Shown here: piece by piece, positions 13,050-20,285 of the stretch
Numbering within the stretch: position 1 is the stretch's first letter
Layout of the letters: the number at the start of each line of letters is the position of its first letter
IMG/VR virus record: IMGVR_UViG_3300044628_000466
Coordinates: 1-21,586 of that record
Length of the DNA: 21,586 bases
Strand: one strand, 5' to 3'
Source: a virus
Program-made: the position numbers and the translations under genes
Notes under the pieces: model-generated
The model's database searches: none
Told to the model about the DNA's origin: nothing
The model's input: the letters and a program-made list of their open reading frames with translations, nothing else

Positions 13050-13512
13050 ACAGTACACAGGCAGGCTAGCAATACCCTACATAACACCATCGGGTGTAGT
13101 TGATATTAGATTCAGAGCGATAGGTAATGCTGACCCAAAGTATATGGGTATGCCAGGTGCTAAGACCAGCATGTTCAATGCACAAGTAGTTCTTACTGCA
13201 TCAGATTATATCTGTGTGACAGAAGGAGAGATAGATTGCATTACAGTTAGTGTCAAGACTAACCATCCAGCCGTAGGTATTCCAGGGGCCAACAATTGGA
13301 AACCGTTTTACTCTAAGATATTAGATGATTTTGATACAGTAATTGTATTAGCAGATGGTGATACAGCAGGTATGGATTTTGGCAAGAAGGTTAGCCGAGA
13401 GTTAAGTAATGTTAATATAGTACAGATGCCAGAAGGGCATGATGTAAACAGCATAGTAATGCTAGAGGGGGCAGAGTTTATTAATGAGCGAATCCGAAAA
13501 TGCATTTCTTAA
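12886..13512 (+). CDS. primase TOPRIM catalytic protein (C-terminal half of split primase)
   Basis: 208 aa from GTG 12886, overlapping the zinc-domain gene by 164 bases in another frame. Residues ~24-45 resemble the primase entry helix (LATEYLATRNLS). The TOPRIM domain follows, with E113 in VTEGEIDC, GIPGANNW (131-138), D157/D159 in LADGDTAGMD, and GHDVN (184-188), the metal-binding acids for RNA primer synthesis. It lacks a helicase-binding C-terminal extension. Together with the zinc-domain protein it would rebuild a DnaG-like primase, serving the RecA/DnaB-like helicase. A frameshift fusion product is the alternative; see the note on the internal Shine-Dalgarno. Confidence 0.85.
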   Translation: MRLSSSHRQFLLQATHQYAKQIHLATEYLATRNLSVDEAQRFHLGVVKDALPGHEQYTGRLAIPYITPSGVVDIRFRAIGNADPKYMGMPGAKTSMFNAQVVLTASDYICVTEGEIDCITVSVKTNHPAVGIPGANNWKPFYSKILDDFDTVIVLADGDTAGMDFGKKVSRELSNVNIVQMPEGHDVNSIVMLEGAEFINERIRKCIS

Positions 13513-13798
13513 TAACGGTGAAGATGTATGGGAGTTCATCAAGGAACATCCTAGATACATAGGCATACCAATCTCCAACAGCAAAGGATTAGATATCCTT
13601 AATGCGTTAAGAGATGTATGGATAGCAAACAAAGTAGACCACGATAAAGCAAACAGCATGCTAACTATGCTGGCAGCCGTGCTAGTATCGTCAGAGGCAG
13701 GGCATGGAGATGAGATTGTAGAAGAAGTGTTAGTGCAAGAAGCAATGATGGACTTTGAAGAACAGGCTAAGGAGATACTAAATGAAAGACCTGAATAA
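13484..13798 (+). CDS. hypothetical protein (104 aa)
   Basis: 104 aa, ATG at 13484 overlapping the primase end by 29 bases. The ribosome site is not obvious (GGGGGCAG about 10 bases up). Residues 15-45 form a mixed helix with aromatic residues (VWEFIKEHPRYIGIPI); the rest is helical and acidic (EAGHGDEIVEEVLV). It overlaps the DUF1599-type gene by 17 bases. No recognised family; placed in the replication/nucleotide block. Confidence 0.66.
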   Translation: MSESENAFLNNGEDVWEFIKEHPRYIGIPISNSKGLDILNALRDVWIANKVDHDKANSMLTMLAAVLVSSEAGHGDEIVEEVLVQEAMMDFEEQAKEILNERPE

Positions 13799-14072
13799 TT
13801 TTGAAGATATATTAAATGAACTGCGTATAATTATGGTGCGTAAGCATCAAGACTACGGCCCATTTAACATAGCCAATGCTCCAGGTGGTGCAATGAATGG
13901 ACTGCTTGTGCGTATGCACGACAAGATGGCACGATTAGAAAACCTTTACTACAAAAGTAGCGACACGCCCAACTATGAAAGTATTGAAGATACCTTTATT
14001 GACCTAGCAAACTATGCAATAATCGGACTATTGGTGCAAAGGCGACAATGGGAAGGCGTAGCAGAGGGATAA
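13782..14072 (+). CDS. DUF1599 / nucleotide modification-associated domain 1 protein
   Basis: 96 aa. Pattern RKHQDYGPFNIANAPGG (residues 20-36), LLVRMHDKMARLENL (41-55) and SIEDTFIDLANYAIIGLLV (66-84) matches the DUF1599 family, named nucleotide modification-associated domain 1 and distantly related to MazG-type all-alpha pyrophosphatases. Members often occur in phages with modified bases or nucleotide pool control. The acids in the helical E/D-containing segment could bind metal. No other base-modification enzyme is visible here, so pool sanitation is as likely as modification. A sigma-like gene follows 1 base on. Confidence 0.78.
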   Translation: MKDLNNFEDILNELRIIMVRKHQDYGPFNIANAPGGAMNGLLVRMHDKMARLENLYYKSSDTPNYESIEDTFIDLANYAIIGLLVQRRQWEGVAEG

Positions 14073-14073
14073 C

Positions 14074-14721
14074 GTGGACTACTTAGAAGAGTATGAGCAG
14101 ATGGTTGTGGCTGTTGCTGCCGAATACCAGCGCAAATACCCAATGACTGACCAGCAAGACATACAGCAGGTGCTGTGGATATGGTTCGTTAGTCACCCAG
14201 TTAAGTACAAAGAGTGGTCAGCACTGCCAAGAAAAGACAAGGACAAACTCATAGCCAAGTCTCTTCGCAATAAAGCAATTACTTATTGTGAACGCGAAAA
14301 GGCACGGACGGTTGGCTATGAGTTGCTTGACCTTTACTACTACGATGCATCTGTTATAGAAGCGTTCTTACCATCAATCATTGCTGAGTCGTATGAGATT
14401 CCAACTAAGATTAAAGACCTTAACTTTAAGTTCAACAAGTCAGAGGCTGCCAATGATGGCAACAACTGGCTAGTGCTTAGGTCTGATATTGCAGCAGCAT
14501 ATTATAAACTGTCAGAAGCAAAACAGTTTATCCTTAAGGTTAGGTTCACAGTGGACAATCCTGAGTGGAGTGAGACAGCCAAAGAGTTGGACACAACACC
14601 AGATGGTGCACGAATGAAGGTCCAAAGAACTATTGCATCTCTAATTAGAAACCTAGGCGGATGGAAACCACAGCCTGATGATGATTTAGTAGAGGCAGAT
14701 GATGACGAACGAGGAGAATAG
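14074..14721 (+). CDS. sigma-70-like regulatory protein
   Basis: 215 aa from GTG 14074 (AGAGGGATAAC upstream). Residues ~8-80 resemble sigma region 2 (EYQRKYPMTDQQDIQQVLWIWF, then LIAKSLRNKAITYC). Residues ~145-195 resemble region 4: a three-helix HTH with WSETAKELDTTPDGARMKVQRTI. The tail is acidic. Phages use such factors to steer host RNA polymerase toward late genes; the leftward late unit starting at 3828 is a likely target, an inference. A region-2-like domain that is degenerate means it could also be a sigma-like regulator without full function. Confidence 0.62.
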   Translation: MDYLEEYEQMVVAVAAEYQRKYPMTDQQDIQQVLWIWFVSHPVKYKEWSALPRKDKDKLIAKSLRNKAITYCEREKARTVGYELLDLYYYDASVIEAFLPSIIAESYEIPTKIKDLNFKFNKSEAANDGNNWLVLRSDIAAAYYKLSEAKQFILKVRFTVDNPEWSETAKELDTTPDGARMKVQRTIASLIRNLGGWKPQPDDDLVEADDDERGE

Positions 14722-14947
14722 TGTTGCTAAAGAAATCAGAGAGTTACTACACCCAACGGATTACACACACGCTATGGATTTGCGAGGAGAATCTATTGGA
14801 GATGTTTGCGTATGTGGAGGGGATGTATTTCATGCGCTTGTTGCATTTGACCAAGGTGAAATATGCTTTTATTTCCTTGATGGAGAGTGCGCTAACTGTG
14901 GGTCTATGGTCACACTCCCTCACCCAACGGGCCAGGAGTTTGACTAA
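14699..14947 (+). CDS. zinc-ribbon protein (82 aa)
   Basis: 82 aa from ATG 14699 (or 14702), overlapping the sigma-like gene by 23 bases; a competing frame from 14721 gives an unconvincing translation. CVCGG (cysteines at 37 and 39) and CANCG (64 and 67) flank a beta-rich, aromatic stretch (GEICFYFLDGEC), consistent with a zinc ribbon. It is directly followed by an FmdB-type zinc ribbon and WhiB genes. Function unknown. Confidence 0.66.
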   Translation: MMTNEENSVAKEIRELLHPTDYTHAMDLRGESIGDVCVCGGDVFHALVAFDQGEICFYFLDGECANCGSMVTLPHPTGQEFD

Positions 14948-15108
14948 TGCCACTGTTTGATTTCAAATGTAATTGTTGCTCAGATGTAATTGAAGTAAGC
15001 GAAAATATACCGCCAGCCTGCACAACTTGTGGTGAAATCATGCAGCGTATATGGTCAGCACCAGCCATCAAGTTCAACGGCACAGGCTTCTACTCAACAG
15101 GAGGATAG
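14947..15108 (+). CDS. FmdB-family zinc ribbon protein
   Basis: 53 aa starting MPLFDFKCNCC, then CTTCG (residues 25-29) and ending with a SAPAIKFNGTGFYST motif. This matches the CxxC-CxxC-SSSS zinc ribbon (FmdB) family, whose usual start is MPxYxYxC and which ends with an AIxFxGxGFY pattern; length is at the short end. Ligands are Cys8 with Cys10/11 and Cys25/Cys28. It shares its A with the upstream stop and is directly followed by WhiB. The role in FmdB proteins is poorly known, probably regulatory. Confidence 0.8.
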   Translation: MPLFDFKCNCCSDVIEVSENIPPACTTCGEIMQRIWSAPAIKFNGTGFYSTGG

Positions 15109-15375
15109 ATGGAATACCCAGATTGGCAAGGCACACCTAACTGCAGAAGTGTAGAGTCAGAGGAGTTCTTTGTACCAGATGGTAGTTCTACATATAGAGA
15201 AGTTAAGATGCTTAAGAAAATCTGTAGCAACTGTGAAGTTAAGAAGCAGTGCCTAGACTACTCACTTAAGAACGCAGTGTTTGGATTCTGGGGTGGTACT
15301 ACAGAGTATGAACGTAAACTAATGAGAAACAAACTTAACATTACAGCCAAGCCACTATACTTAGGATACCCATGA
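15109..15375 (+). CDS. whiB: WhiB-family iron-sulphur regulator
   Basis: 88 aa. The four cluster ligands are Cys12, Cys39, Cys42 and Cys48 (C...CxxCxxxxxC), and GFWGGTTEYERK (59-70) is the WhiB glycine-rich turn and helix. WhiB proteins carry a [4Fe-4S] cluster, bind the primary sigma factor and control division and development in actinobacteria; phage versions can block host septation or redirect transcription. ATG at 15109 directly after an FmdB stop, with AGGAGGAT as ribosome site (15099-15104). Its stop overlaps the next start. The tail after the turn is short and moderately basic (RNKLNITAK), so DNA binding may be weak. Confidence 0.93.
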   Translation: MEYPDWQGTPNCRSVESEEFFVPDGSSTYREVKMLKKICSNCEVKKQCLDYSLKNAVFGFWGGTTEYERKLMRNKLNITAKPLYLGYP

Positions 15376-15746
15376 GCAAACTATCAGACTTCGACTTAGA
15401 CCTAGCAAAGGGACATGAAGGAGAAGGATTAGTAGAACAACTACTAACAGGTGGCAAAACAGTAGAAGTAAAGACAGATTTGAAATGGAAAGATACTGGC
15501 AACCTATACATCGAAACAGTTTGCTGGTCGCACAACAATGAGAATTGGTATCTATCAGGGCTATCTAGTACTAAGGCAGAATACTGGGCTTTCGTATTAG
15601 AAGGGGCAACCCTGCTAGTACCAACGGAGATACTCAAGCAGGTAGTAACGGTTCGGGGAAGAGCCATTACTTGCAACATACCTCCGAACCCTAGTAAGGG
15701 CTACCTTATTAAGGTTGAAGACATACTTTCTGCCCTGCAGAAATAG
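15372..15746 (+). CDS. PD-(D/E)XK-type nuclease-like protein
   Basis: 124 aa. GHEGEGLVEQLL (residues 14-25) precedes VEVKTD (31-36) and TGNLYIET (42-49), giving candidate residues E18, E32, K34 and E48. The order E...ExK with a following beta strand suits a small restriction-enzyme-like nuclease. It is the last gene before the bidirectional terminator. It could act on host DNA or on phage junctions. The catalytic set is predicted from pattern and not proven. Confidence 0.62.
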   Translation: MSKLSDFDLDLAKGHEGEGLVEQLLTGGKTVEVKTDLKWKDTGNLYIETVCWSHNNENWYLSGLSSTKAEYWAFVLEGATLLVPTEILKQVVTVRGRAITCNIPPNPSKGYLIKVEDILSALQK

Positions 15747-15749
15747 AAA

Positions 15750-15790
15750 AAACCCCCCGCGCTGGTAGGGGAAACCAGAACGGGGGGTTT
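15750..15790. terminator. bidirectional intrinsic terminator between convergent units
   Basis: AAACCCCCCG (15750-15759) pairs with CGGGGGGTTT (15781-15790), with an inner CTGGT/ACCAG stem (15762-15766/15774-15778). A T-run ends the right arm (TTT) and the A-run before the left arm (15747-15752) becomes a T6 run on the minus strand, so it works in both directions. It lies between the end of the rightward early unit and the end of the leftward late unit. Confidence 0.88.
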
Positions 15791-15801
15791 ACTGTCTCTA
15801 T

Positions 15802-15817
15802 GGGGCTGCTAAGCCCC
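15802..15817. terminator. secondary GC hairpin near late unit end
   Basis: GGGGCT (15802-15807) pairs with AGCCCC (15812-15817), loop GCTA. It lies between the holin stop and the main terminator and may assist termination of leftward transcripts. It lacks a long T-run. Confidence 0.4.
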
Positions 15818-15828
15818 TTAAATGGGTA

Positions 15829-16014
15829 CTACTTTGAACCGCGACCAAACTCTGTAGCAGAGTTATCTAGCCACTTAAGTAATGGACCAGCAAAGCCAGC
15901 CATTCCTGCCATTGCTAGTGTTTTAAGGTCCGTCTCGCCAACAAGATACAGGGCTACAACAGCGGACGCTGCAGCACGGAACCAAGTAAGTGACAGTTGT
16001 TTGAATTGCTCCAT
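15829..16014 (-). CDS. r1t-type holin
   Basis: 61 aa. Two hydrophobic segments, residues ~10-28 (LTWFRAAASAVVALYLVGE) and ~31-48 (KTLAMAGMAGFAGPLLKWL), then a charged end with TEFGRGSK. The WFRAAxAAxVALYL...GPxLKxLxxxxTEFGRG layout is that of r1t-type phage holins, which are frequent in actinophages. Holins open the membrane for the endolysin encoded just upstream. Strong ribosome site AGGAGG before the ATG at 16014. Last gene of the leftward late unit. Confidence 0.85.
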   Translation of the reverse strand: MEQFKQLSLTWFRAAASAVVALYLVGETDLKTLAMAGMAGFAGPLLKWLDNSATEFGRGSK

Positions 16015-16030
16015 TATTCCTCCTAGGGGA

Positions 16031-16534
16031 TTAGGATTTTGTACTGTGCAATTTGCAGCAAGTACAAACTTGTTTTGTATATGCTTTCTTAGCAGGTACT
16101 GGTGTTACTTTAGCAATAACTTGACTAATAATCTTTGGTTGGTTCAACCACCAAAACCATGGAGAAGTATCGGCAGAGCAAGCAGCATCAATAGAAATAT
16201 GTAGATGCTTGTTATGAGGATTACTCCCAGTGTACTGTCTGTTTCCTTGTTTAGCCTTTTCTTTAGACCATATCTTGCCTTTGAAGATGAGGTAAGTAAC
16301 CCGCTTATCTTCTTTAAGTTTTTCAAAAATGTCAGCACAATCAATTCCATTCTTAGGGTCATGTGTTAAGTCAACTGCAAGTCCAGTGTTATGGTCGCTG
16401 GTTGGACTCTGTTTGAGATGAGCATTCGACGGCAGAAGCCCATCGGATGCTTTCATACGAGATGGCGCTATCGCTGTGGCTTGTCGAAGGACAGCAATAG
16501 CGGCAGGTGTGGCTCTCTTGACAACATTCTTCAT
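16031..16534 (-). CDS. M15-family peptidase endolysin
   Basis: 167 aa. TSDHNTGLAVDLTHD (residues ~45-59) and HNKHLHISI (107-115) are the zinc motifs of D-Ala-D-Ala carboxypeptidase-like (VanY/M15) peptidases; ligands are H48, D55 and H110 or H112. The enzyme would cut peptide bonds in host peptidoglycan. There is no signal peptide, so it depends on the holin. The C-terminus carries CTCC with a basic tail, possibly zinc- or wall-related. The start overlaps the small membrane protein's stop (ATGA). It is flanked by two membrane proteins. Confidence 0.88.
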   Translation of the reverse strand: MKNVVKRATPAAIAVLRQATAIAPSRMKASDGLLPSNAHLKQSPTSDHNTGLAVDLTHDPKNGIDCADIFEKLKEDKRVTYLIFKGKIWSKEKAKQGNRQYTGSNPHNKHLHISIDAACSADTSPWFWWLNQPKIISQVIAKVTPVPAKKAYTKQVCTCCKLHSTKS

Positions 16535-16737
16535 TCATTCTTCCCTCTTTGTAACATCATTTGGTAGAGAACTTCTACTTTTGTTTCTAATCTAGTAACA
16601 GAATCTTTGACACTTGAACCACCGTTAGGCTTGAGTTCATTAAGATAGTGCTTAACCATCCAGCGTACCGCTGCAGCAAAGCCACCTATAATTGTCATTA
16701 CAGCAACAGCAACGGTTGCATAGTCTTGTGCTTGCAT
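16531..16737 (-). CDS. small single-pass membrane protein in lysis cassette (possible second holin)
   Basis: 68 aa. Residues ~7-26 are a transmembrane helix (TVAVAVMTIIGGFAAAVRW), followed by a coiled-coil tail (SSVKDSVTRLETKVEVLYQMM). A helix plus the LKPNGGSSVKDSVxRLE-type pattern occurs in many actinophage lysis-cassette or holin-like proteins. It may form a second holin, an antiholin or an assembly factor. Its start overlaps the minor tail gene's stop and its stop the endolysin start. Exact role not determined. Confidence 0.72.
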   Translation of the reverse strand: MQAQDYATVAVAVMTIIGGFAAAVRWMVKHYLNELKPNGGSSVKDSVTRLETKVEVLYQMMLQRGKNE

Positions 16738-18731
16738 TACACAGTCCTTATCGTGATATCAATGATGCCACCATAACCATTAAAGCCACGGTCTGGTGGA
16801 GTCAAACGGGTGAATGAGATTTGTTCAATGAGTGCCTGGCGTGACTCACCTGTGGTTAAGTCTTGCCATGTAACAACATCACCGTTTTGTTCGACAGATT
16901 CTAGTTGTGTGATTCTGTCAAATGCTCGTCCGTCATATCCCGTTAGCACATTATACTTGTCTGTTTCTACATCATAACAATAGACAGGAAACTTTATAAC
17001 TCTTTGTCGTGGTGTAGCAATGTAAGCCTTTGCCTGATAGCCCTTCATAATAGGACCTTTAGTTGCATCAGTACCATCACGAAACAATAGAAACTTGTAG
17101 GCTAAATACTCCTGTGCTTCCTGTGGATTAGATGTAGTTACTTCAACTGGCGGTACAGATGCAGAGTAAGCAACAACATCATACTCAGTACCATCAGCAG
17201 TAACTGTTTCTAAAGTCATAGACCCATATTCAAACTCTCCACGTGCAATAAGACGCTTAAAGTTTTTAGGTTCTAGTGTGTTATATCTAATGTAGCCTGT
17301 AGTTAGGTAGCCATTGGTTACTAATTCTGTGGCTGATTCTAAATAGATTGCACCATCTGTTGTCTTAAATGCTGTAGTAAAAGCAAGGCGGTTAGTAGTG
17401 CCAAGAAAGGCTACTGCTGTTGTAAAATGTTCTGCATTTTGCTGTATTTGTAAGTCATTTGCGTAAGCAAAGCGTAATGGTTCTACTTCTGTTCCTAAAT
17501 CAAGGCGGATAAGTCCGCCATCTAAAACACCTATGCCTGATGCTGCCCAAACAAATCTATCTCTGCCAGCAAAGTCATATACTGGTTGAGATGTTTCAAC
17601 AATCAAAGGGCCATAGTTAAGAGAACCATCTTGGTCTGAGACTGTTGCAACTCGAATACCCTTATTGGTTCCGATGCACATATAACCCAAGTAGTAATAC
17701 AATTTTGTTACAATTTCACCAGCAGGTAGTTCTGTTGCAACTATTGCAGATGTAAGAGTAGGCATTACACCAGTGGTATTTAATGTATACTTTTGAATAG
17801 TAGAATAAATACCAGAATGTCCAGCAGTATAAATAGCAGGACCAGAAGCAGCAATAGATGTATAAATATAATTAGTATTAGGATTTGTATATACTGGTGT
17901 AGGTAATGCCGATGCTACAGTAGATACTTCATAAACAGAGTTATTAACACACAAAACAATGCGGTCTTTGATAAACTCCATTTCAGCATGCTCAATAACA
18001 ACTCCAGTAGCAGTAAACATTGGTGATGGGATGCTTGTTGTAGCATCAGTTAATGCTTTTTTATACATATGCAGTTTGTTTGCACCACCTGCAGTAGCAT
18101 TTGATACCCAATAAGCAAAGATACCATCATCACAAATAGCACGGACTGGTTCTGCACTACCAGTATTGTAATCAATAAAGTGTGTAACAGTTCCGTCAGC
18201 AGCAATTTTATCTACATCATACTCATCATGAAGCAGTACACCATTAGTTCCACTCCATTGAATAGAACGTAAGTGTTGATTTCTAAGTTCATAATTTGTA
18301 CCTGCAACTGGTCCAGTAATTTCATGTGTATCAACTACACTTTTAAGTAAAGTTACTTCCCCTTGCTCAAATACATTTACCCCTTGACTATCTGCAAAGC
18401 GGTATTGTGCTGGAGAACTAGATGCTGATTGGGCTGGGTCAAAAAATGTTATGCCATCCCCACCATGAAAGGACATCTGACTACGAATCCACCAGCCAGT
18501 GAGCGACTGCTCACCTGGCTCTGTTTGATTATCAAATTGTTCTTTACGGAAAGGTGCAGTTTGGCGGATGTATGGACGAGCATCACTAATAGCGTAGATA
18601 AACGGCATACCACCAATAGCAACATCATAGGCTATGTCTGTGTTCTGCCAAATAGCAGAGGTGGCAACGACACCAACATCAACAGCAATGGCTCTCGATG
18701 CACGACCTTCGGTAATATCACGATTAGCCAC
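16737..18731 (-). CDS. large minor tail / virion protein
   Basis: 664 aa, GTG at 18731 with AGGAG upstream. The N-terminal ~100 residues hold a compact domain with FRKEQFDNQTEPGEQSLTGW and FHGGDGITFFDP. Residues ~110-440 alternate short beta strands with Asn/Gly/Thr turns, suggesting a beta-propeller or beta-helix. The C-terminal part is beta-rich and ends in GFNGYGGIIDITIRTV, resembling a baseplate or tail-protein end domain. No signal peptide or enzymatic motif is visible. It lies between glycosyltransferase and lysis genes in the late unit, so a tail structural or host-recognition role is likely. Confidence 0.66.
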   Translation of the reverse strand: MANRDITEGRASRAIAVDVGVVATSAIWQNTDIAYDVAIGGMPFIYAISDARPYIRQTAPFRKEQFDNQTEPGEQSLTGWWIRSQMSFHGGDGITFFDPAQSASSSPAQYRFADSQGVNVFEQGEVTLLKSVVDTHEITGPVAGTNYELRNQHLRSIQWSGTNGVLLHDEYDVDKIAADGTVTHFIDYNTGSAEPVRAICDDGIFAYWVSNATAGGANKLHMYKKALTDATTSIPSPMFTATGVVIEHAEMEFIKDRIVLCVNNSVYEVSTVASALPTPVYTNPNTNYIYTSIAASGPAIYTAGHSGIYSTIQKYTLNTTGVMPTLTSAIVATELPAGEIVTKLYYYLGYMCIGTNKGIRVATVSDQDGSLNYGPLIVETSQPVYDFAGRDRFVWAASGIGVLDGGLIRLDLGTEVEPLRFAYANDLQIQQNAEHFTTAVAFLGTTNRLAFTTAFKTTDGAIYLESATELVTNGYLTTGYIRYNTLEPKNFKRLIARGEFEYGSMTLETVTADGTEYDVVAYSASVPPVEVTTSNPQEAQEYLAYKFLLFRDGTDATKGPIMKGYQAKAYIATPRQRVIKFPVYCYDVETDKYNVLTGYDGRAFDRITQLESVEQNGDVVTWQDLTTGESRQALIEQISFTRLTPPDRGFNGYGGIIDITIRTV

Positions 18732-18739
18732 TTAGACTC

Positions 18740-19462
18740 CTAGTCTTGTTTGTTTTTTATTTGTTCTTTAATGTGCTGCATACTCCAGTACATAGCATAA
18801 TAATCCATGTCTAGTGAAAATCTTTTAATGTGCTTTACTAATGCACCAGTGTGTGCGTGTAATGGAATACCTGACTGTTGCATCTTACGGAAGAAGACAA
18901 TGTCTTCACCTACATACTTATCGCCAACATTTTCTTGCTCGGCAAACATAGACTGATTAGGAAATTTCTCACGCATCTTAGGAATAATTGACTTGTGCAT
19001 AAGAACAAAACCAAAGCCTGCACTGTCTACCTTAATGAGTTCGTTATCTGGTAGTGGATGTACATGTTGGATACTAAACTCATCTACATCATAGAACAAT
19101 GCAGGGTATGGCTTAGCCAATGTGCCTTCATTTTCTTTAGAAATAAAATAAGTACCGCTAACTACTGGTCGGTTAATCTTGTCGGCAGCATCCCATAGTT
19201 TGGCAACTACTTCCATGCTAACTACAATGTCTGAGTCAATCCATAGTAGCCAGTCGCTTTTAATTTGGTCAGCCCAATAGTCAAACAAAACCTGACGTTG
19301 TCTGCCAATTTGATTACCCTGCACTCGCATACTGTGAGTTAGTTCGATGCCGTTGTTAGCACACTGTAGTGCTACGCTAACGACACCTTCTGTGAACTTA
19401 CCATCAGTGTTACCGTTATCACACCAGCCTATTGCTAGTGTTCCTTTATTTACTTTAGTCAT
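18740..19462 (-). CDS. glycosyltransferase (GT-A fold, family 2-like)
   Basis: 240 aa. DSD at residues 76-78 in WLLWIDSDIVV is the metal/sugar-nucleotide motif, and GED (185-187) in YVGEDIVFFRKM plus H211 are consistent with a catalytic acid and a late binding residue. It transfers a sugar to a phage protein, host receptor or cell-surface glycan; tail-region location favours tail-fibre or receptor modification. It is 9 bases upstream of the minor tail gene, suggesting co-expression. Substrate cannot be told. Confidence 0.78.
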   Translation of the reverse strand: MTKVNKGTLAIGWCDNGNTDGKFTEGVVSVALQCANNGIELTHSMRVQGNQIGRQRQVLFDYWADQIKSDWLLWIDSDIVVSMEVVAKLWDAADKINRPVVSGTYFISKENEGTLAKPYPALFYDVDEFSIQHVHPLPDNELIKVDSAGFGFVLMHKSIIPKMREKFPNQSMFAEQENVGDKYVGEDIVFFRKMQQSGIPLHAHTGALVKHIKRFSLDMDYYAMYWSMQHIKEQIKNKQD

Positions 19463-19470
19463 TGCGTCCC

Positions 19471-20274
19471 CTATAGTAGATTAACTAAGGAGCGTGTTCG
19501 CCCCTGTGATAACTGTGTGTAAATCTGTGTTGTAGCCACACTTGTGTGGCGCATAAGTTCTTTAACAGCAATCAAATCTCCGCCTGATTTCTCAAGCATC
19601 GTCGTTGCAAAGTAATGTCTAAGGCTGTGGAAATGCTTAGCGTCTGGTCCAAGGATGCGACGCATCTCATTGGCTGCTCTACTAGATAACTTATTAGGCG
19701 TTACCTGCCATAGTCTGCCAAGAGTTCCGTATGACCTAACCATATCTGAGACTATTGGAGATACTGGAACTATTAAGTCTGTCCCACCTTTGCCCTGTAC
19801 TCGTAGAGAGTACCCATCCTCGTGCTCTATTAGGTCTGAGCCTTTGATGTTGGCTACTTCCATAGCACGAAGTCCTGCTGTGCCACCCAAGATAAACCAG
19901 TTGCGTAGCGTTGGGTTCTTAGCCTCAGCCAGCAGTTTCTGATACTCACCCTTGGTTACAGGCTTAGGCACACCACGCCCTGGCTTGACCTGTGGCAGTT
20001 GTTCAGCAGGGTTGTTACCATCTACCAACCCCATCTTATTCAGGGACTTGTAGATGCTTCTAAGCCTTGCTACATAAGTAGCCTTGGTAGACTGTTTGGT
20101 AGCCTGGAGTATCACCCGCTCTAGGTCCTCGTAAGTAGCCAGAGCAGGGTGAACACCCAGCCGTCTAATAATCTGCATATCCTGCTTAAACAATTGCTCA
20201 GAGAACCCTGAGGTTCTATATCTGTTATGTAGTTGGTCTGCTATCTGTTCCATAGGTATGATTTCCATACCCAT
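19471..20274 (-). CDS. int: tyrosine recombinase / phage integrase
   Basis: 267 aa with a full catalytic set: R136 (TAGLRAMEV), K162 (GKGGTDLIVPV), H216 and R219 (HSLRH), H243 (RHTSVATTQ) and Y252 (IYTQ). The N-terminal ~105 residues are the SAM-like DNA-binding domain. It would integrate the phage at an attachment site or, given its position between tail fibre and glycosyltransferase genes, act on other DNA. Orientation is leftward with the late genes, unlike the usual early location. Several start codons are possible (20274 or the internal ATGs two and seven codons on). No attP was recognised nearby. Confidence 0.9.
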   Translation of the reverse strand: MGMEIIPMEQIADQLHNRYRTSGFSEQLFKQDMQIIRRLGVHPALATYEDLERVILQATKQSTKATYVARLRSIYKSLNKMGLVDGNNPAEQLPQVKPGRGVPKPVTKGEYQKLLAEAKNPTLRNWFILGGTAGLRAMEVANIKGSDLIEHEDGYSLRVQGKGGTDLIVPVSPIVSDMVRSYGTLGRLWQVTPNKLSSRAANEMRRILGPDAKHFHSLRHYFATTMLEKSGGDLIAVKELMRHTSVATTQIYTQLSQGRTRSLVNLL

Positions 20275-20285
20275 AGCCTAGCACA

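Noticed and set aside
14721-14960. Frame of 79 codons from GTG 14721
   Set aside because: The overlapping frame from 14699 has paired CxC/CxxC zinc motifs and continues the tight overlap pattern; this one has no such pattern.
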